DNA from: Haematobia irritans
Lineage: Eukaryota; Arthropoda; Insecta; Diptera; Muscidae
DNA length: 64,000 nucleotides
Direction: 5' to 3'
Assembly: GCF_050003625.1 (NCBI RefSeq)
Contig: NC_134398.1
Span: 88,165,983 to 88,229,982, forward strand
The notes beneath the pieces were generated by a model. The model was not told the origin of the DNA. It worked only from the letters and a program-made list of their open reading frames with translations, and made no database searches. A program made the position numbers and the translations under genes. Below, piece after piece: positions 11,890-25,194 of the stretch. Numbering within the stretch: the stretch's first letter is position 1; the number at the start of each line of letters is the position of its first letter.

Positions 11890-12704
11890 AAGGGTGGTTA
11901 CAATTTCAAGGGCCGATGTTGATTTTGAATAAAACACAAACTATTTAGGAAATTATTGTAATTTTATTTTATTATGATATATTGGTATTACTCAATTATG
12001 TATGGAACAAAATATCGGCCAAATGGGCGCCGCGACTTCGGTGGCACACCTTCATCCGATGGTCCAAATTTTCGATGACGCTTAGGCATAATGGAGGTTC
12101 TATGCCGTTAATGTGCCGAATTATCTCATACTTTAGCCAATTGACATCGCCATTACGTGAGATAACACGACCATTGGATTTGTTGCCCAAAAGAGCAACT
12201 GTTTCGTTAGCTGTGTGGCAAGTGACACCGTCCTGCTGAAACCACATATCGTCCACATCCATATCTTCCAATTCGGGCCATAAAAAGTTCGTTATCATCT
12301 CACGATAGCGAACACCATTCACAGTAACTGCCTGACCGGCATCATTTTGAAAAAAATACGGCCCGATGATGCCGCCAGCCCATAAACAGCACCAAACAGT
12401 CCCTCTTTGTGGGTGCATTGGTTTTTCGGCAATCACTCTTGGAGTCTCATTCGCCCAAATGCGGCAATTCTGTTTATTGACGAATCCACTGAGGTGAAAA
12501 TGTGCCTCATCACTGAAGATGATTTTCTTCGAAAATTGATCATTCACTGTTGCCATTTCTTGGAACCGTTCTGCCCATTCACGACGTCCAAGGTTCAAAT
12601 TGAGTAAGTCTGAAATAGAGAAATGTCAAATAAAATTCGGAAAAAAACTTGGCGTTTAGGTGTCGTTCACATTCAACATCGGTCCTTACAATTTAACCAC
12701 CCTT
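11890..12704 (-). mobile_element. Decayed DD41D-type mariner inserted in the Tc1 remnant
   Basis: Inverted ends AAGGGTGGTTACAATTTCAA (left) and, read from the right, AAGGGTGGTTAAATTGTAAG, both followed by a GGNCCGATGTTGA block. Left flank is TA (11888-11889). The right flank is TG then TA, so the duplication is slightly decayed. Encodes the broken transposase at 11996-12607. A different subfamily from the young twin copies at 16.6 and 18.9 kb. Confidence 0.8.
11996..12607 (-). pseudogene. DD41D-type mariner transposase, broken
   Basis: Residues 'IIFSDEAHFHLSGFVNKQNC' (first catalytic D), 'TVWCCLWAGGIIGPYFFQ' and 'MWFQQDGVTCHTA' (second D) align with the intact catalytic domain of the 16768-17421 copy. 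After 'VISRNGDVNW' the frame leaves the family sequence. The 'PPRSCDLTPLDYFLWG' block with the third D is missing or shifted, and only a C-terminal 'RSRGAHLADILF' remains. The N-terminal DNA-binding domain is absent. Non-functional. Confidence 0.8.
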
Positions 12705-12845
12705 TGTAAAGCAAAAACAAAACACATCATTGACAAGGACTCGCGAGGATACGATTTCTGAAATTAAGGATCTTTAGAGAGAAACTCCTATAGATTTCAT
12801 TAAAAAATTGGTGAAATCGGTTCCGAGAAGATCGCAATAAACCAT

Positions 12846-13262
12846 TGACGAACGAGGAGGTTACATATTTTATAAATTTTTATATATCATTCATTATATC
12901 TTAACTTTCGACATTCCTTTAGTGTTTCGGGAAATTTGTCACACAACATTTTGACTGTTCCCTTTGTATTTTCTACACAAATAACAAAGAATGAATAAAA
13001 CAGCCCACGTTTTTTAATTATTACGACCATAGAAACTTTAGATGGTGTTACGATTTTTTATATACCTAATACTCGTAGTGGAACCAATCGATGTTAAAAA
13101 TTTCAAAAAAGATTTGATCACAATACCTTTGCCGATGACTGTGATGACTATATTATCAGAATGTGTTCAAACGTACAGCATCGTGCCATCATGATATAAT
13201 TCGCATTCTTTATAATGTTTCTTAATGGAAAACTAAAGCAAGACTATTTAATATTATACGCT
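12846..13262. other. No gene recognised
   Basis: AT-rich and non-coding. Confidence 0.4.
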
Positions 13263-14645
13263 TTTAAGTTTTTTATATATATATACTTTAGCACAAAGTA
13301 ACTTTATGTGGTTCCAACCAAACCTGCAAAAAAAGCATACTCGGTTCCAAAGATTTTGTCTTTACTTTAAAAAATTTGGTATTGATTCCGAGCCATCTTT
13401 GGATAATACAAGTAAGGATACTTTTAAGACACAATTCTCTTTTAAAATCGGGTTTTGTGTACTTGCTTCTAGGAAACAAATTTTAATTTTTCGCTTTTTC
13501 AGCTTTTTTTCTTCATATGCTATCAAAGTCCTTTAAAAACAAGTTAACAACGACTTTATTTTCCAAATTAAGACTCGACTTCTAGTAAAAATTATGCTGT
13601 GTTTCAAGTAAAAAACGTCTTTAAAATAAAGTGTTGAAAAACATGTCCTATAGTTGAACGATTTTTTCTTTGTAGTCAAGATGCAAAAAGACAACAAATT
13701 TTAAGACAATTTCATTAAATTTAAAAATTTGTTCTAAATTATTAAAGTCAAGTTGACCTTAGCCCAAACATTTTTTCTTTCATGTTATGATATCCATTTT
13801 TAAATCAAATCACTTAATTATAAGGACAATACGACTTCATTGAAAAGTTTATCGACCTTTGGTCAAGGAAAAAAACTTTATACTAGAGAAATGCATCTTC
13901 TATGCTAAGCAAAATTTGCATTCGTATTTTAAAGACATGAAATCTTTGACCTCACGACCATATTTTTTTCAGTGTATCATCCCAATCGGTTCTCATATAG
14001 ATGCATTTCCCATATATATGTAGCGCCCGTTTTTGAAAAATTTCCCCTAATAACCTTATTTTGACCATCATTTATTAATTTTTCAATTCATTTATTAACC
14101 GATCATACTCAAATTTAGCACAAGGTAACCTTATGTGGTATCAAGCAAACCTGGAAAATTTCATCCAAATCGGTTCGGATGTAGATATAGCTCCCATATA
14201 TGTGCATCGCTCGATTTTCCCAAATTTTGGCCATAAGACATTTATTAACTAATGTTACTCAAATTTCTTATATTGAAGTATTAACCGATCATAGTTAGAC
14301 TTACATGTAGCTCTTACATAAATCTTTTGCCCTTTTTGCGGAAATTTGGATTTATTGCCACACTAAATAACCGATTTCCTCTTTTTTAATAATGGATTCA
14401 ATATTAGTGGCATACTAACTCTGTAGGTTCAGAACCAACTATATCCGCTAATATCAGACATTTCTGTTCAGATTGTGATACAACTCCCATGAACATGTAC
14501 CCCTTTATGTTCTTAAATATGGAAATGTGGTTTGTTCTCCAAACCTATACCAATAATACCCCACAAATGGTTATGTTTACTGATTCAGTAGGGGTAGTTT
14601 AGGATATGATATTGTCGGCCGACTTTCTACTTCACTCACTTGTTA
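13263..14645 (+). mobile_element. HINE-like element, subfamily Z copy 1, split by W
   Basis: Tandem blocks with 'cactcaaatttagcacaa', 'catccaaatcggttcgga' and 'agatatagctcccatatat', ending GTCGGCCGACTTTCTACTTC ... CACTTGTT. The end has the family architecture of a GGCC-type hairpin, a short spacer, CTTG and a T-run. Interrupted by a W MITE at 13325-13974. The pieces 'aaccaaacctg' before it and 'tatcatcccaatcggttctc' after it join to the continuous sequence seen at 14143-14180. Non-coding. Confidence 0.65.
13325..13974 (+). mobile_element. MITE family W copy 3, nested in Z
   Basis: Left end reads GCAAAAAAAGCATACTCGG (degenerate CACTGAAAAAAAGCATGCCCGG-type terminus). Right end is TTTTTTTCAGTG. 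About 650 bp and collinear with 9829-10472. Non-coding. Confidence 0.75.
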
Positions 14646-15337
14646 ATTAAGAGTTTTGATGGAAAAACCAAACATGGTAACTACCTTAAGATTAATACTA
14701 ATATCATCAAATATAAACAACATGGTCGCCCATCTATTATTTCTAAGAAGTTCGTATATCTGATTTTGAAGGTATTCAATAATAGAATATAAGTAAAAAC
14801 ACAGCTAATGTCACATCATCTGTAATTCTTATATCAATATGACAAACTCACACACACATACACACACATTCCAGTAAACACACAAATATTTGTACTCACG
14901 AAAATCATACCTATGCCATTGTATATGTGAGCGAATGCCGGTTGGTGTTTACATTTGTATTACGGAGCAGTTGACAGCTTTTAAGACTCATATTGAGGGC
15001 CATAATATTGGTTTTGAAATCTAAGCACATTTGACACGAGTTAATGGAGCATCCAAGTATGACGTTTACTGTGAAAACATCCTTGTTCAACAAAAACGCC
15101 GGACACACACACACACACTGGCCCACACTCACCGACAAATGCCACAAATACGATGACAAACGTTATGAGCAACGAACATCTACACGGAGAAAAGACTCAT
15201 TTGTGTGAGATTTTTTATAATCTCATCCGACGTACCATTCGTTACGATTATGATTACAAGATGGTATTATACCAAAAAAAGTTCAAGGAAACTCAAAAGC
15301 AACAAAACAAATGCTGAAGTTCTTCTCAAGTCAAACC
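14646..15337. other. No gene; CA microsatellites
   Basis: Interrupted (CA)n runs at about 14850-14885 and 15102-15120. Overlapping chance frames only. Sequence complexity here is higher than in the flanking repeats, and it matches nothing else in the window. Confidence 0.4.
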
Positions 15338-16461
15338 CCCAGCAAAAAAATTGGAAGTTGTTCCACAAACATTTTTTTTTAAAGCCCATCCCAGAATCCC
15401 CCATCGTGTTTTTTCAACTTCCGATGCAGTTCCTTTGACCAAGCCCACAAACATTTCTTCTAAAGCGCATCTTGGGATCCCACAATGATTTTTTTCTACT
15501 TCTGATACAGTCCTTGTGGACAAGTATTAGAAAGAACGCAATCAGGCTATTTGAAGTGCAAATTTTGGACAATTAACAAAAATATAAAACTAATAAAAAA
15601 TACAAAATAGAAACTTAGTAAATAATAATAAAAAAAAAATTCATCCCCGCTGGGATTTGAACCTATGTCGTTTGACTTTTTCGCTTCCATGGAAGTTCTT
15701 TTGAGAAGGTTTTGCAAATTACGAGAATTTTTAATTTTTTTTTTGTTGATTTTTAATGGAAAAAATATATTCATACGAAAATATATGCTGAAAATAAAAA
15801 ATTAAACACATGCATAACATAAAAAAAAAAATAATTTAAAAAAAAATGATAAAAAAATTGCCGCTGGTGAGATTTGAACCTGCGTTTCTTATTTTTTCGT
15901 TCATACTAATAAAGAACATCTCGAGAAGCAATTAGAATGTTATTCCTTGGTGTCGTATTACGATCATATCACAAACATTTGAATTTACCTTTCGACGTTT
16001 TATGTTCAATTGCGTTTATGGCTGAGTGTGCTATGGCGTTCTTTTATGGTGCCAACAAACCCAGGTTCAACCCCTGGTCGGAGCGAAAAAGTTTTTCAAA
16101 TTGTAAATATCAGATAATAGAAAAATAATAGTATAATAAAACATATGGATGAACAAAAGTGAAATTTAAAGTTCTTCATTCAAATTAACTTCCAGGGCAG
16201 AAGTTTTAAATCATTGCAAAGGATCCAAAAAGGGAGTACTTCCGTACTAAAGCATTCTAAAGCATTGCAAAGGATTCAAAAAGGGAGTACTTCCGTACTA
16301 AAGCATTCTAAAGCATTGCAAAGGATCCAAAAAGGGAGTACTTCCGACCTATGAAAAGCGCATGTAAAATTCATTGGAGACGATCCAAGTTTGCAATACT
16401 TCCAGATCACGGATTGGGTATCCAAACATATTTTTTTTTTTGGAAGCTTTTTTTTGCTGGG
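15338..16461 (-). mobile_element. Family V TIR element copy 2 (inverted)
   Basis: Bounded by CCCAGCAAAAAAATTGGAAG and TTTTTTTTGCTGGG. In reverse it matches 4707-5857 through most of its length: two of the about 82-bp units at 15350-15530, box B-like 'tgggatttgaacct' at 15651 and 'gagatttgaacct' at 15868, and the tRNA-Leu-like module at 16018-16086. Unique to this copy are three short tandem repeats of 'aagcattctaaagcattgca' at about 16215-16325. No transposase. Confidence 0.75.
16018..16086 (+). other. tRNA-Leu-like module inside V copy 2
   Basis: ATGGCTGAGTGTGCTATGGC (box A-like) and CCCAGGTTCAACCCCTGG (T-arm with box B). The 3' strand TCGGAGCG has no complementary 5' acceptor strand. tRNA-derived, not a gene. 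Confidence 0.6.
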
Positions 16462-16595
16462 ACTTTTAATGTACATTAAAAAGTAGATGTACTGAATTTT
16501 TATTTCAGAAGAAGTTCTTTTGAGATCAGACTTTTTGAAAAGCTGGAAAATAAAATTTGAAATATAGACCCATCAAGTTTTCGGCCCATGTGATA

Positions 16596-17531
16596 AAGGG
16601 TGATTCTTTTGAGGTTAGGATTTTCATGCATTAGTATTTGACAGATCACGTGGGATTTCAGACATGGTGTCAAAGAGAAAGATGCTCAGTATGCTTTGAC
16701 ATTTCATCATGAATAGACTTACTAACGAGCAACGCTTGCAAATCATTGAATTTTATTACCAAAATCAGTGGCAGAAAATCCGCTTTTTTATCGACAAATT
16801 TTGTTCAGCGATGAGGCTCATTTCTGGTTGAATGGCTACGTAAATAAGCAAAATTGCCGCATTTGGAGTGAAGAGCAACCAGAAGCCGTTCAAGAACTGC
16901 CCATGCATCCCGAAAAATGCACTGTTTGGTGTGGTTTGTACGCTGGTGGAATCATTGGACCGTATTTTTTCAAAGATGCTGTTGGACGCAACGTTACGGT
17001 GAATGGCGATCGCTATCGTTCGATGCTAACAAACTTTTTGTTGCCAAAAATGGAAGAACTGAACTTGGTTGACATGTGGTTTCAACAAGATGGCGTTACA
17101 TGCCACACAGCTCGCGATTCTATGGCCATTTTGAGGGAAAACTTCGGAGAACAATTCATCTCAAGAAATGGACCGGTAAGTTGGCCACCAAGATCATGCG
17201 ATTTGACGCCTTTAGACTATTTTTTGTGGGGCTACGTCAAGTCTAAAGTCTACAGAAATAAGCCAGCAACTATTCCAGCTTTGGAAGACAACATTTCCGA
17301 AGAAATTCGGGCTATTCCGGCCGAAATGCTCGAAAAAGTTGCCCAAAATTGGACTTTCCGAATGGACCACCTAAGACGCAGCCGCGGTCAACATTTAAAT
17401 GAAATTATCTTCAAAAAGTAAATGTCATGGACCAATCTAACGTTTCAAATAAAGAATCGATGAGATTTTGCAAATTTTATGCGTTTTTTAAAAAAAAAAA
17501 AAAGTTATCAAGCTCTTAACAAATCACCCTT
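16596..17531 (+). mobile_element. DD41D (rosa-like) mariner, copy 1, internally deleted
   Basis: TA target duplication at 16594-16595 and 17532-17533. Termini share AAGGGTGATT and then diverge (left ...CTTTTGAGGTTAGG, right read inward ...TGTTAAGAGCTTG). Length 936 bp. The start of the transposase gene is present (MNRLTNEQRLQIIEFYYQNQ from about 16709), but the DNA-binding region after it is deleted and the frame is shifted before the catalytic domain. Non-autonomous, though its catalytic half is undamaged. Confidence 0.9.
16768..17421 (+). pseudogene. DD41D mariner transposase, catalytic domain only
   Basis: 217 residues are open from a GTG codon; no ATG starts this frame, and a stop lies about 8 codons upstream. 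Catalytic residues are all present: D in FSDEAHFWLNGYVNKQNC, D in MWFQQDGVTCHTA, and D in PPRSCDLTPLDYFLWG. Counting residues between the last two D gives 41, which defines DD41D. The C-terminus HLRRSRGQHLNEIIFKK precedes the stop. The protein would lack the N-terminal paired-type DNA-binding domain, so it cannot transpose itself. It is identical to the 19004-19657 product except V instead of A in QQDGVT. Confidence 0.9.
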
Positions 17532-17659
17532 TATTTTCAATAAAACATGTGATAGTAATGTTTAAACCATTTTTACATAGAGAAATGGAAATTTAAAACT
17601 TTATTTTCCTATTTCGTCAAATTAAATCTGAAGTACTGAAATCGAATCACACACACAAA

Positions 17660-17905
17660 CATTTTTTTCTGATTCAATCACGAAATTAATTGATCCAAAT
17701 AATTTTTTACTTGAAATGTCTTCAATCACAAAAATGATAGTATAAATTAAAAAATTAATTGATCCAATTAAAAAATTAATTGATACTATTAATATTTGTA
17801 ATTGATTTTTGTTTCAATTAAAAAAAAAATTGTTGAATCAATTAAATTTTTAATTGAATGTTTTTTAAAACTCAATTAAGACTTTAATTGGAAAAATTGT
17901 TATTG
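17660..17905. repeat. AT-rich palindromic repeat, family T copy 2
   Basis: 'ttctgattcaatcacgaaat', 'ttgatccaattaaaaaatt' and 'aagactttaattggaaaaat' occur in the same order as at 2343-2590 and 41140-41657. Non-coding. Confidence 0.6.
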
Positions 17906-17944
17906 TGTTGACTGTTCTGCTTTTTTTAGTGTTACGATTGTGCT

Positions 17945-18130
17945 CAGAAGAGCCAGTAACGAAACACCCAGTCGAATTCTATTTACTTTCTGACTCATCC
18001 GCATAAATCCACGATTCATCACCTGTCACGATATTATAGACGTGTTCGAAGCACCGCGATCGTATTTTTGGAGTGTTTGTCCGACCCATCCGCACGAATT
18101 TTTTGAGCGATTGACAAACCGACAAACAAT
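17945..18130 (-). pseudogene. Fragment of a classic mariner transposase
   Basis: Minus-strand translation gives FEHVYNIVTGDESWIYADES, then an ES-K stretch and 'NSTGCFV', with a stop between. HVYNIVTGDESWIY is the block around the first catalytic D of DD34D mariners. Only about 60 codons are recognisable and there are several disruptions. Unrelated at sequence level to the DD41D copies on either side. Confidence 0.65.
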
Positions 18131-19829
<1,699 letters not shown>

Positions 19830-19899
19830 TATAATATGCTTCATACATATATGTCTTTAGAAAGAGAGACCTAGAGAGTATGCTGTAAATAAAATAATG

Positions 19900-20216
19900 G
19901 AAGTAACCATATATATCGAGCGATAAATCATAAATAAACTTTTGCGAAGTTTCCTTAAAATTGCTTCAGATTTAAATGTTATGTTCCACCCTAGTGTATT
20001 AGCCGACTTAAATTTTGGGTCTATATATTTTGTAAAAGTCTATGATATTCTGTCCAGATCGAGTGATATTTAAATGTATGTATTAGGGACAAACCTTTAT
20101 ATATAGCCACCAACACATTTGACGGATGTGCTGTGGTTTCGAAAATTTAGATCTACAAAGTGGTGCAGGGTATAATATAGTCGGCCTCGCCCGACTTTAG
20201 ACTTTCCTTACTTGTT
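19900..20216 (+). mobile_element. HINE-like subfamily Z, 3' fragment
   Basis: Ends GTATAATATAGTCGGCCTCG, then CCCGAC, a short spacer and CTTACTTGTT. GTCGG/CCGAC form the subterminal stem seen in Z elements at 14610 and 29570. The upstream part ('ccaccctagtgtattagccg', 'atatatagccaccaacac') is a decayed body. Confidence 0.55.
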
Positions 20217-21389
20217 AGTGATCTAGTTTGGCTTTTTTCATGAATTTTAATTTTTAATTTAAATTGCTTTATAACTACATACCCACTGATATTTTTCCGA
20301 TATCTCTTTTTTATTTTTTCATGAAATTATATTAAGTTTTTAATATTATTACACCCAAAGAAATTTGTTAGTAGGGACAGCAGAAAAGTCTGCTAAGACA
20401 GCAGAAAGTCTGATGAAAAAGGGACAGCAGTCACTGTTTGCTGAAATAGCAAACATTTCCTGCTATTTTTGAAGCTCGATTACACTAAAACATGTTTTAT
20501 TTTGGCTAAAACAAATAAAAATTACAACTTAGGAGCTATCCTAACATAATTAAAACAATATTTTATGAATATCTATAGTATTTGACCAAAAATCTGAATA
20601 TTTATCGAATTGAGGCATAACAGCTAACAAAATGTTTGCTGATCGTATTTAGGAGCTTGTAGGTATATTACAGAGCAAAAATACACCAAAAACTACTTTT
20701 GGTTCTTAAATATGCTTTGGGGAAAAATTTATAACCTAAAAATTTTATAAATTGTTGTTCACTTGGCTCTGAAATACAAAAATATAACAGCAGACATCGA
20801 CTGCAGACTTTTTTCTATGTAGAACGTGTAAAACTCACGAATATGGCTATGTTTTGGTCTGAAATTCGCTGAAGTTCGCTAACGTAAACTCTGTTGGTTT
20901 TAATTAGTTCACGTTACCGCGAGTGCACTGTAAATGTTACGAAATTCTAAACTACTTTGTATAAAATTCGATGGTATAAAAGTTTGTGTGTAAAATTTTA
21001 CCCTATTGTTAGGTCATGTTCTTAAGCTACACAAAAATCATTAAAAGTTGTGTTCCTTTACGTACTACTAGTTACTACTTTTACTAGTTTTTACTAGAAA
21101 CCGTTCCTCAACCCCAAAAAATAGTAAAAGTAGTAAACAATTTTAAGAGAACAATGTCAAAATGCATGTCTCTTTTAAAATTTTTTTACTACAAGTTACT
21201 CGACAAATTGTTTCGAGTAAATGTTGTAGATATGACATGACAAAAATAATTATTTGTTTTCAAATTTTCGAAACTAAAGTAGTTCCAAATCGTTTTTTTT
21301 TTGGGAAATAATTCTGTAACTTTTTAATGGATTAAGATATCATCATAATTTTTTCTTTGTGCCAAAGCTTTTCAGCTTTGTTTTTCTCT
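20217..21389. other. No gene; possible decayed repeat with GACAGCAGA motifs
   Basis: 'gggacagcag' and 'acagcagaaag' repeat at 20375-20430, and an inverted 'ctgcagacttttttct' lies near 20803, so a decayed TIR element is possible. At 21060-21170 a TAGTTACTACTTTTACTAG cluster forms imperfect hairpins. No coding signal. Confidence 0.35.
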
Positions 21390-22195
21390 ATATTTAGAGG
21401 TTTGTAGGTCCCTAGTGGATTCACGGGCTGGTCTATAGACGTTGGAAGTTGGACACCTCGGATGTATGAAATTTAGTGTTACTTGGCAAACGCGCAATTA
21501 TGCACCGATTTTCATGATTTTTGCTTTGCTGGATAGAACTTATAAACTACCATAAAAAGATTGTGTATGTGTGCGAATATATTTAATATTTGCGAGATAG
21601 GGCCTTACAATTTATTTTTTTGCAAAATTTGAACAAAGTGGGGTCTGTATTTTGAGTCTAGAAGGACTACATTCCTTATAAAATTCTACGTATTCTGGAG
21701 GAAAATTTTGTGCGCCTTTGTGGTTTAGATTTAACGTGTAGACTCCACAATTTGGAATTTCAAAACAATGCCGAACCAATACCACTTGTTTCGAAAAAAG
21801 TACCAAAACATTGACCGACTCACACCAAATTCGGCACACCCTTTAATGGACCAAAAGTACCTCTACGTTTTGAATTTCATGCAAATCGGATAAAAGTTTT
21901 AATGTCTATGTCATGAAGACCCCAAATGGGGGGTCGGTTCATATGGAAGCAAAATCGAAACTTAGGCCGAAGTAGTCCCATCTTCAAAATTGACCTGCAT
22001 GTAGAAGAAAAACGTGTCTGGTAAAATTTCAGCACTATAGGTTCATTATTGAAGGAAGTAGCCTGATTACAACAGATAGCCAGACAGAGAGACATCGTCT
22101 TATAATGTCTCCCTGATCAAGACTATATATACTTTCTATAGTCAGAATTCGTTATTTGTATGTGTTACAAACGGAATGAAAAACCCCACCTTATA
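21390..22195 (-). mobile_element. HINE-like element, divergent subfamily
   Basis: The right end keeps the family head in reverse: ACTATATATACTTTCTATAG, then 'tgtgttacaaacggaatga'. Compare 'atatatatactttatgggg' and 'gtgttacaaacggaatgac' in the large copies. Inside are HINE-type phrases such as 'gaatttcatgcaaatcgga' and 'gggggtcggttcatatgg'. No CTTG tail was found at the left. Confidence 0.6.
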
Positions 22196-23076
22196 AGATA
22201 CTGATAATATGCGCTATTACTCTACTTTATAGCCCAGAAGCCAGAGTTTTACTTTGATTAAAAATTTTGCAAAAGAAGTAATTTTTCTAACAAAGTAAAA
22301 ACCATAGCTTCTTTCTATCGTAATAAGGATTTCAAAGTTTCCTGCAAAAAATCTGCCATTTGTCTAAAAAATTTCGATAAAAAGTATTTAATTTACCTAC
22401 ATGTTTTGAAAATATTTATTCAAATCACAATGCTTCTTTTGTTTTTTATTTGACATTTTTACAATTTTTACTATATTTTCGTTCCTGTACATTTAACAAA
22501 TATAGCAATCTGATATATTTTTTCTTTTGGTGCATCAGCAATAGAGTCTGTACATAAGCCAATGTTTATTTATTTATTGAGGTACCTTTTACAAGTTGTG
22601 TGGACGGATAACGAATGAATGACAGAGCAAATGAATGAATATGGCTAATAAACTTAGCCGTCACTACATAACGTTGAGTCCATCTGTATGTGAGTGGCCT
22701 TACATTGGTAGGGCAAACAAAAGTATGAGTATTGAATTGATGTCCTTTAATATATTTGCTTTGCTTTGTGTCGCCATAATCCACGGAACATCTGTTATTG
22801 CAAATAAGCCTAATGCGAGTTTGTCCTCAATTAAACCGATATTTCCATTAAATTTCATTTTATTTACGGTACAAGATATTAATGGATCCTGTTGGTAATC
22901 TTTATGGCAATTTCAATGAAGAGTTTTGTTTATAGTTAATTTTGAAATCGTGGTTCAACATTTTGAAATCAAACTAATATTCGAATTTATTAAAAGAAAG
23001 TGAGAATTGATATTTGTACAACGCCTGAAAGATTATGTTAGATATTAGAGGATCTACAAATATCAAGCCTTACCAA
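22196..23076. other. No gene recognised
   Basis: Frames at 22566-22898 on both strands show no family features. No repeat match seen in the window. Confidence 0.35.
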
Positions 23077-23713
23077 CACTGAAAAAAATATTGTCGTGAG
23101 GCCAAATATTTCATGTCCTTAAAATACGAATGCAAATTTTGCTTAGCATAGAAGACGCATTTCTCTAATATATCGTTTTTATCCTTGTCCAAAAGTCGAT
23201 AAACTTGTCAATGACGTCGTATTGTCCTTATAATTAAGTGATTTGACTTAAAAATGGATATTATAACATGAAAAAAAATGGACTAAGGTCAACTTGACTT
23301 TAATAATTCATAAAAATTCTTTAAAATTATTGCAATTGTCTTTAAGTTTGTTGCCTTTTTGCATCTCAACTACAAAGCAAAAAAATTGTTCAAAAATAGG
23401 ACATGGTTTTCAACACGTTTTTTACTTGAAACATAGCTTAATTTCTACTGGAAGTCGAGTCTGAATTTGGAAAATAAAGTTGTCGTTGACTCGTTTTTAA
23501 TGGACTATGATAGCATATGAAGAAAAAAAAGGCGAACAAGCGAAGAATTAAAAATTGCTTCCTTGTGCCAAGTACACAAAACCCAAATTTTAAAGATAAT
23601 TGTGTCTTAAAAGTATCCTTACTTGTTTTCTCCGCTTCTTTGGCTCGGAATCAATACCAAAATTTTTAAAGTAAAGAAAAAATTTTTGGACCCGGGCATG
23701 CTTTTTTTCAGTG
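23077..23713 (-). mobile_element. MITE family W copy 4, both ends intact
   Basis: The best-bounded copy: CACTGAAAAAAATATTG at the left and GCATGCTTTTTTTCAGTG at the right, 637 bp. It is the reverse of 9829-10472 and 13325-13974 over its full length. No clear target duplication (flanks 'taccaa' and 'aagagt'). No coding capacity. Confidence 0.8.
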
Positions 23714-24208
23714 AAGAGTTGTCCAAGTGGCTAAATCTCAATACTTACATATTTTACGTCCACAAATAGGTGTGCCGTATATGGTGTATACAGATGCCTA
23801 TTTTTGTAAACCTCCATATAACCTAAACAAATGATTTGATTTCTTGGGGATATAGCACTGAAATTTTCATCCGTCCACAAAACTTATGTAAAATTTGGTT
23901 TATATCGGTCAATGGTTTTGGTTTTTTATTAAAATTAAGTTGGTTATCCTTGCTTCAAAACCTTTTGTTATTAAATTTAGGACACGAACCGTGGAAATTT
24001 GTATCCCTCCGTTAAGGTCATATGTCTTTGAACTAAGGAAAATTTGCCTTAAAGTAATGAAAAATATTTATTGTGTAGATAAATAGTCTTTAAATTAGAT
24101 GATATGTTGAATCTTTAGATATAAGATAAAAACGCTAAGACTTATTTTGAGGATTTTCCATCTTTAGTTTAAAGTTTTTTTTTTTTTGTAATTCAATAAA
24201 ACATTTTT
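23714..24208. other. Fragment with HINE-like phrases, no gene
   Basis: 'acaaataggtgtgccgtata' resembles the repeat unit of the 1-922 and 35783-37722 elements. The remainder is unassigned AT-rich DNA. Confidence 0.35.
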
Positions 24209-24489
24209 ATACCCTCCACCATAGGATGGGGGTATATTAACTTTGTCATTCCGTTTGTAACACATCGAAATATTGCTCTAAGACCCCATAAAGTATATAT
24301 ATTCTGGGTCGTGGTGAAATTCTGAGTCGATCTAAGCATGTCCGTCCGTCCGTCCGTCTGTCCGTCTGTCCGTCCGTCCGTCTGTCCGTCTGTCCGGCTG
24401 TCCGTCCGTCTGTGGAAATCACGCTAACTTCCGAACGAAACAAGCTATCGACTTGAAACTTGGCACAAGTAGTTGTTATTGATGTAGGT

Positions 24490-25145
24490 CGGATGGTATT
24501 GAAAATGGGCCATATCGGACCACGTTTACGAATAGCCCCCATATAAACCGACCCCCAAATTTGGCTTGGGGAGCCTCCCGGAGCAGCAAAATTCATCCGA
24601 TCCCGTTGAAATTTGGTATGTGGTCTTAGTATACGGTCTCTAACAACCATGCAAAAATTGGTCCATATCGGTCCATAATTATATATAGCCCCCATATAAA
24701 CCGATCCCCAGATTTGACCTACGGAGCCTCTTGGAGGGGCAAAATTCATCCGATCCGATTGAAATTTGGTACCTGATGTAAGTATATGGTCTCTAACAAC
24801 CATGCAAAAATTGGTCCATATCGGTCCATAATTATATATAGCCCCCATATAAACCGATCCCCATATTTGACCTCCGGAGACTTTTGGAGGAGCAAAATTA
24901 ATCCGATCCGGTTGAAATTTGGTACCTGATGTTAGTATACGGCCTCTAACAACCATGCAAAAATTGGTCCATATCGGTCCATAATTATATATAGCTCCCA
25001 TATAAACCGATCCCCAGATTTGACCACCGGAGCCTCTTGGAGGAGCAAAATTCATCCGATACGGTTGAAATTTGGTACATTTTGTCAATATATGGCCTCT
25101 AACAGCCATGTAAAAATTGGTCCATATCGGTCTTTAGTTATATAT
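24490..25145 (-). repeat. 153-bp tandem units
   Basis: Units of 153 bp with the core 'gcaaaaattggtccatatcg' and 'cccccatataaaccgatccc'. Because 153 is 51 codons, a minus-strand frame stays open for 287 residues (24246-25109) repeating a peptide with 'QIWGSVYMGAIYNYGPIWTN'. I regard this as a repeat by-product unless expression is shown. Confidence 0.85.
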
Positions 25146-25194
25146 AGCCGATGACTTATTACACAAAAATTGGTCCATATCGCCAAAAATAATC

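Larger units (their letters stand above)
11490..12845 (+). pseudogene. Tc1-like transposase remnant, split by a mariner
   Basis: Translated pieces follow a Tc1 transposase: GGSIIF with a stop where W is expected, then 'GFIAYSGVGDIVSADETMDK', 'FIFQQDSAQCHKAKV' (second catalytic D) and 'SDLNIIENVWAY' (E of the third catalytic site in IEN). The frame is broken at 11888 by the 11890-12704 insertion and resumes beyond it, ending with FIKKLVKSVPRRSQ at about 12796-12836, a typical Tc1 C-terminal motif. Several stops make it dead. The N-terminal HTH region is not recognisable. Confidence 0.8.

Noticed and set aside
16768..17421. Domesticated transposase gene
   Set aside because: TIRs and TA duplication are intact, there is no standard start codon, and a near-identical mobile copy lies nearby; this is a recent transposon and not a host gene.
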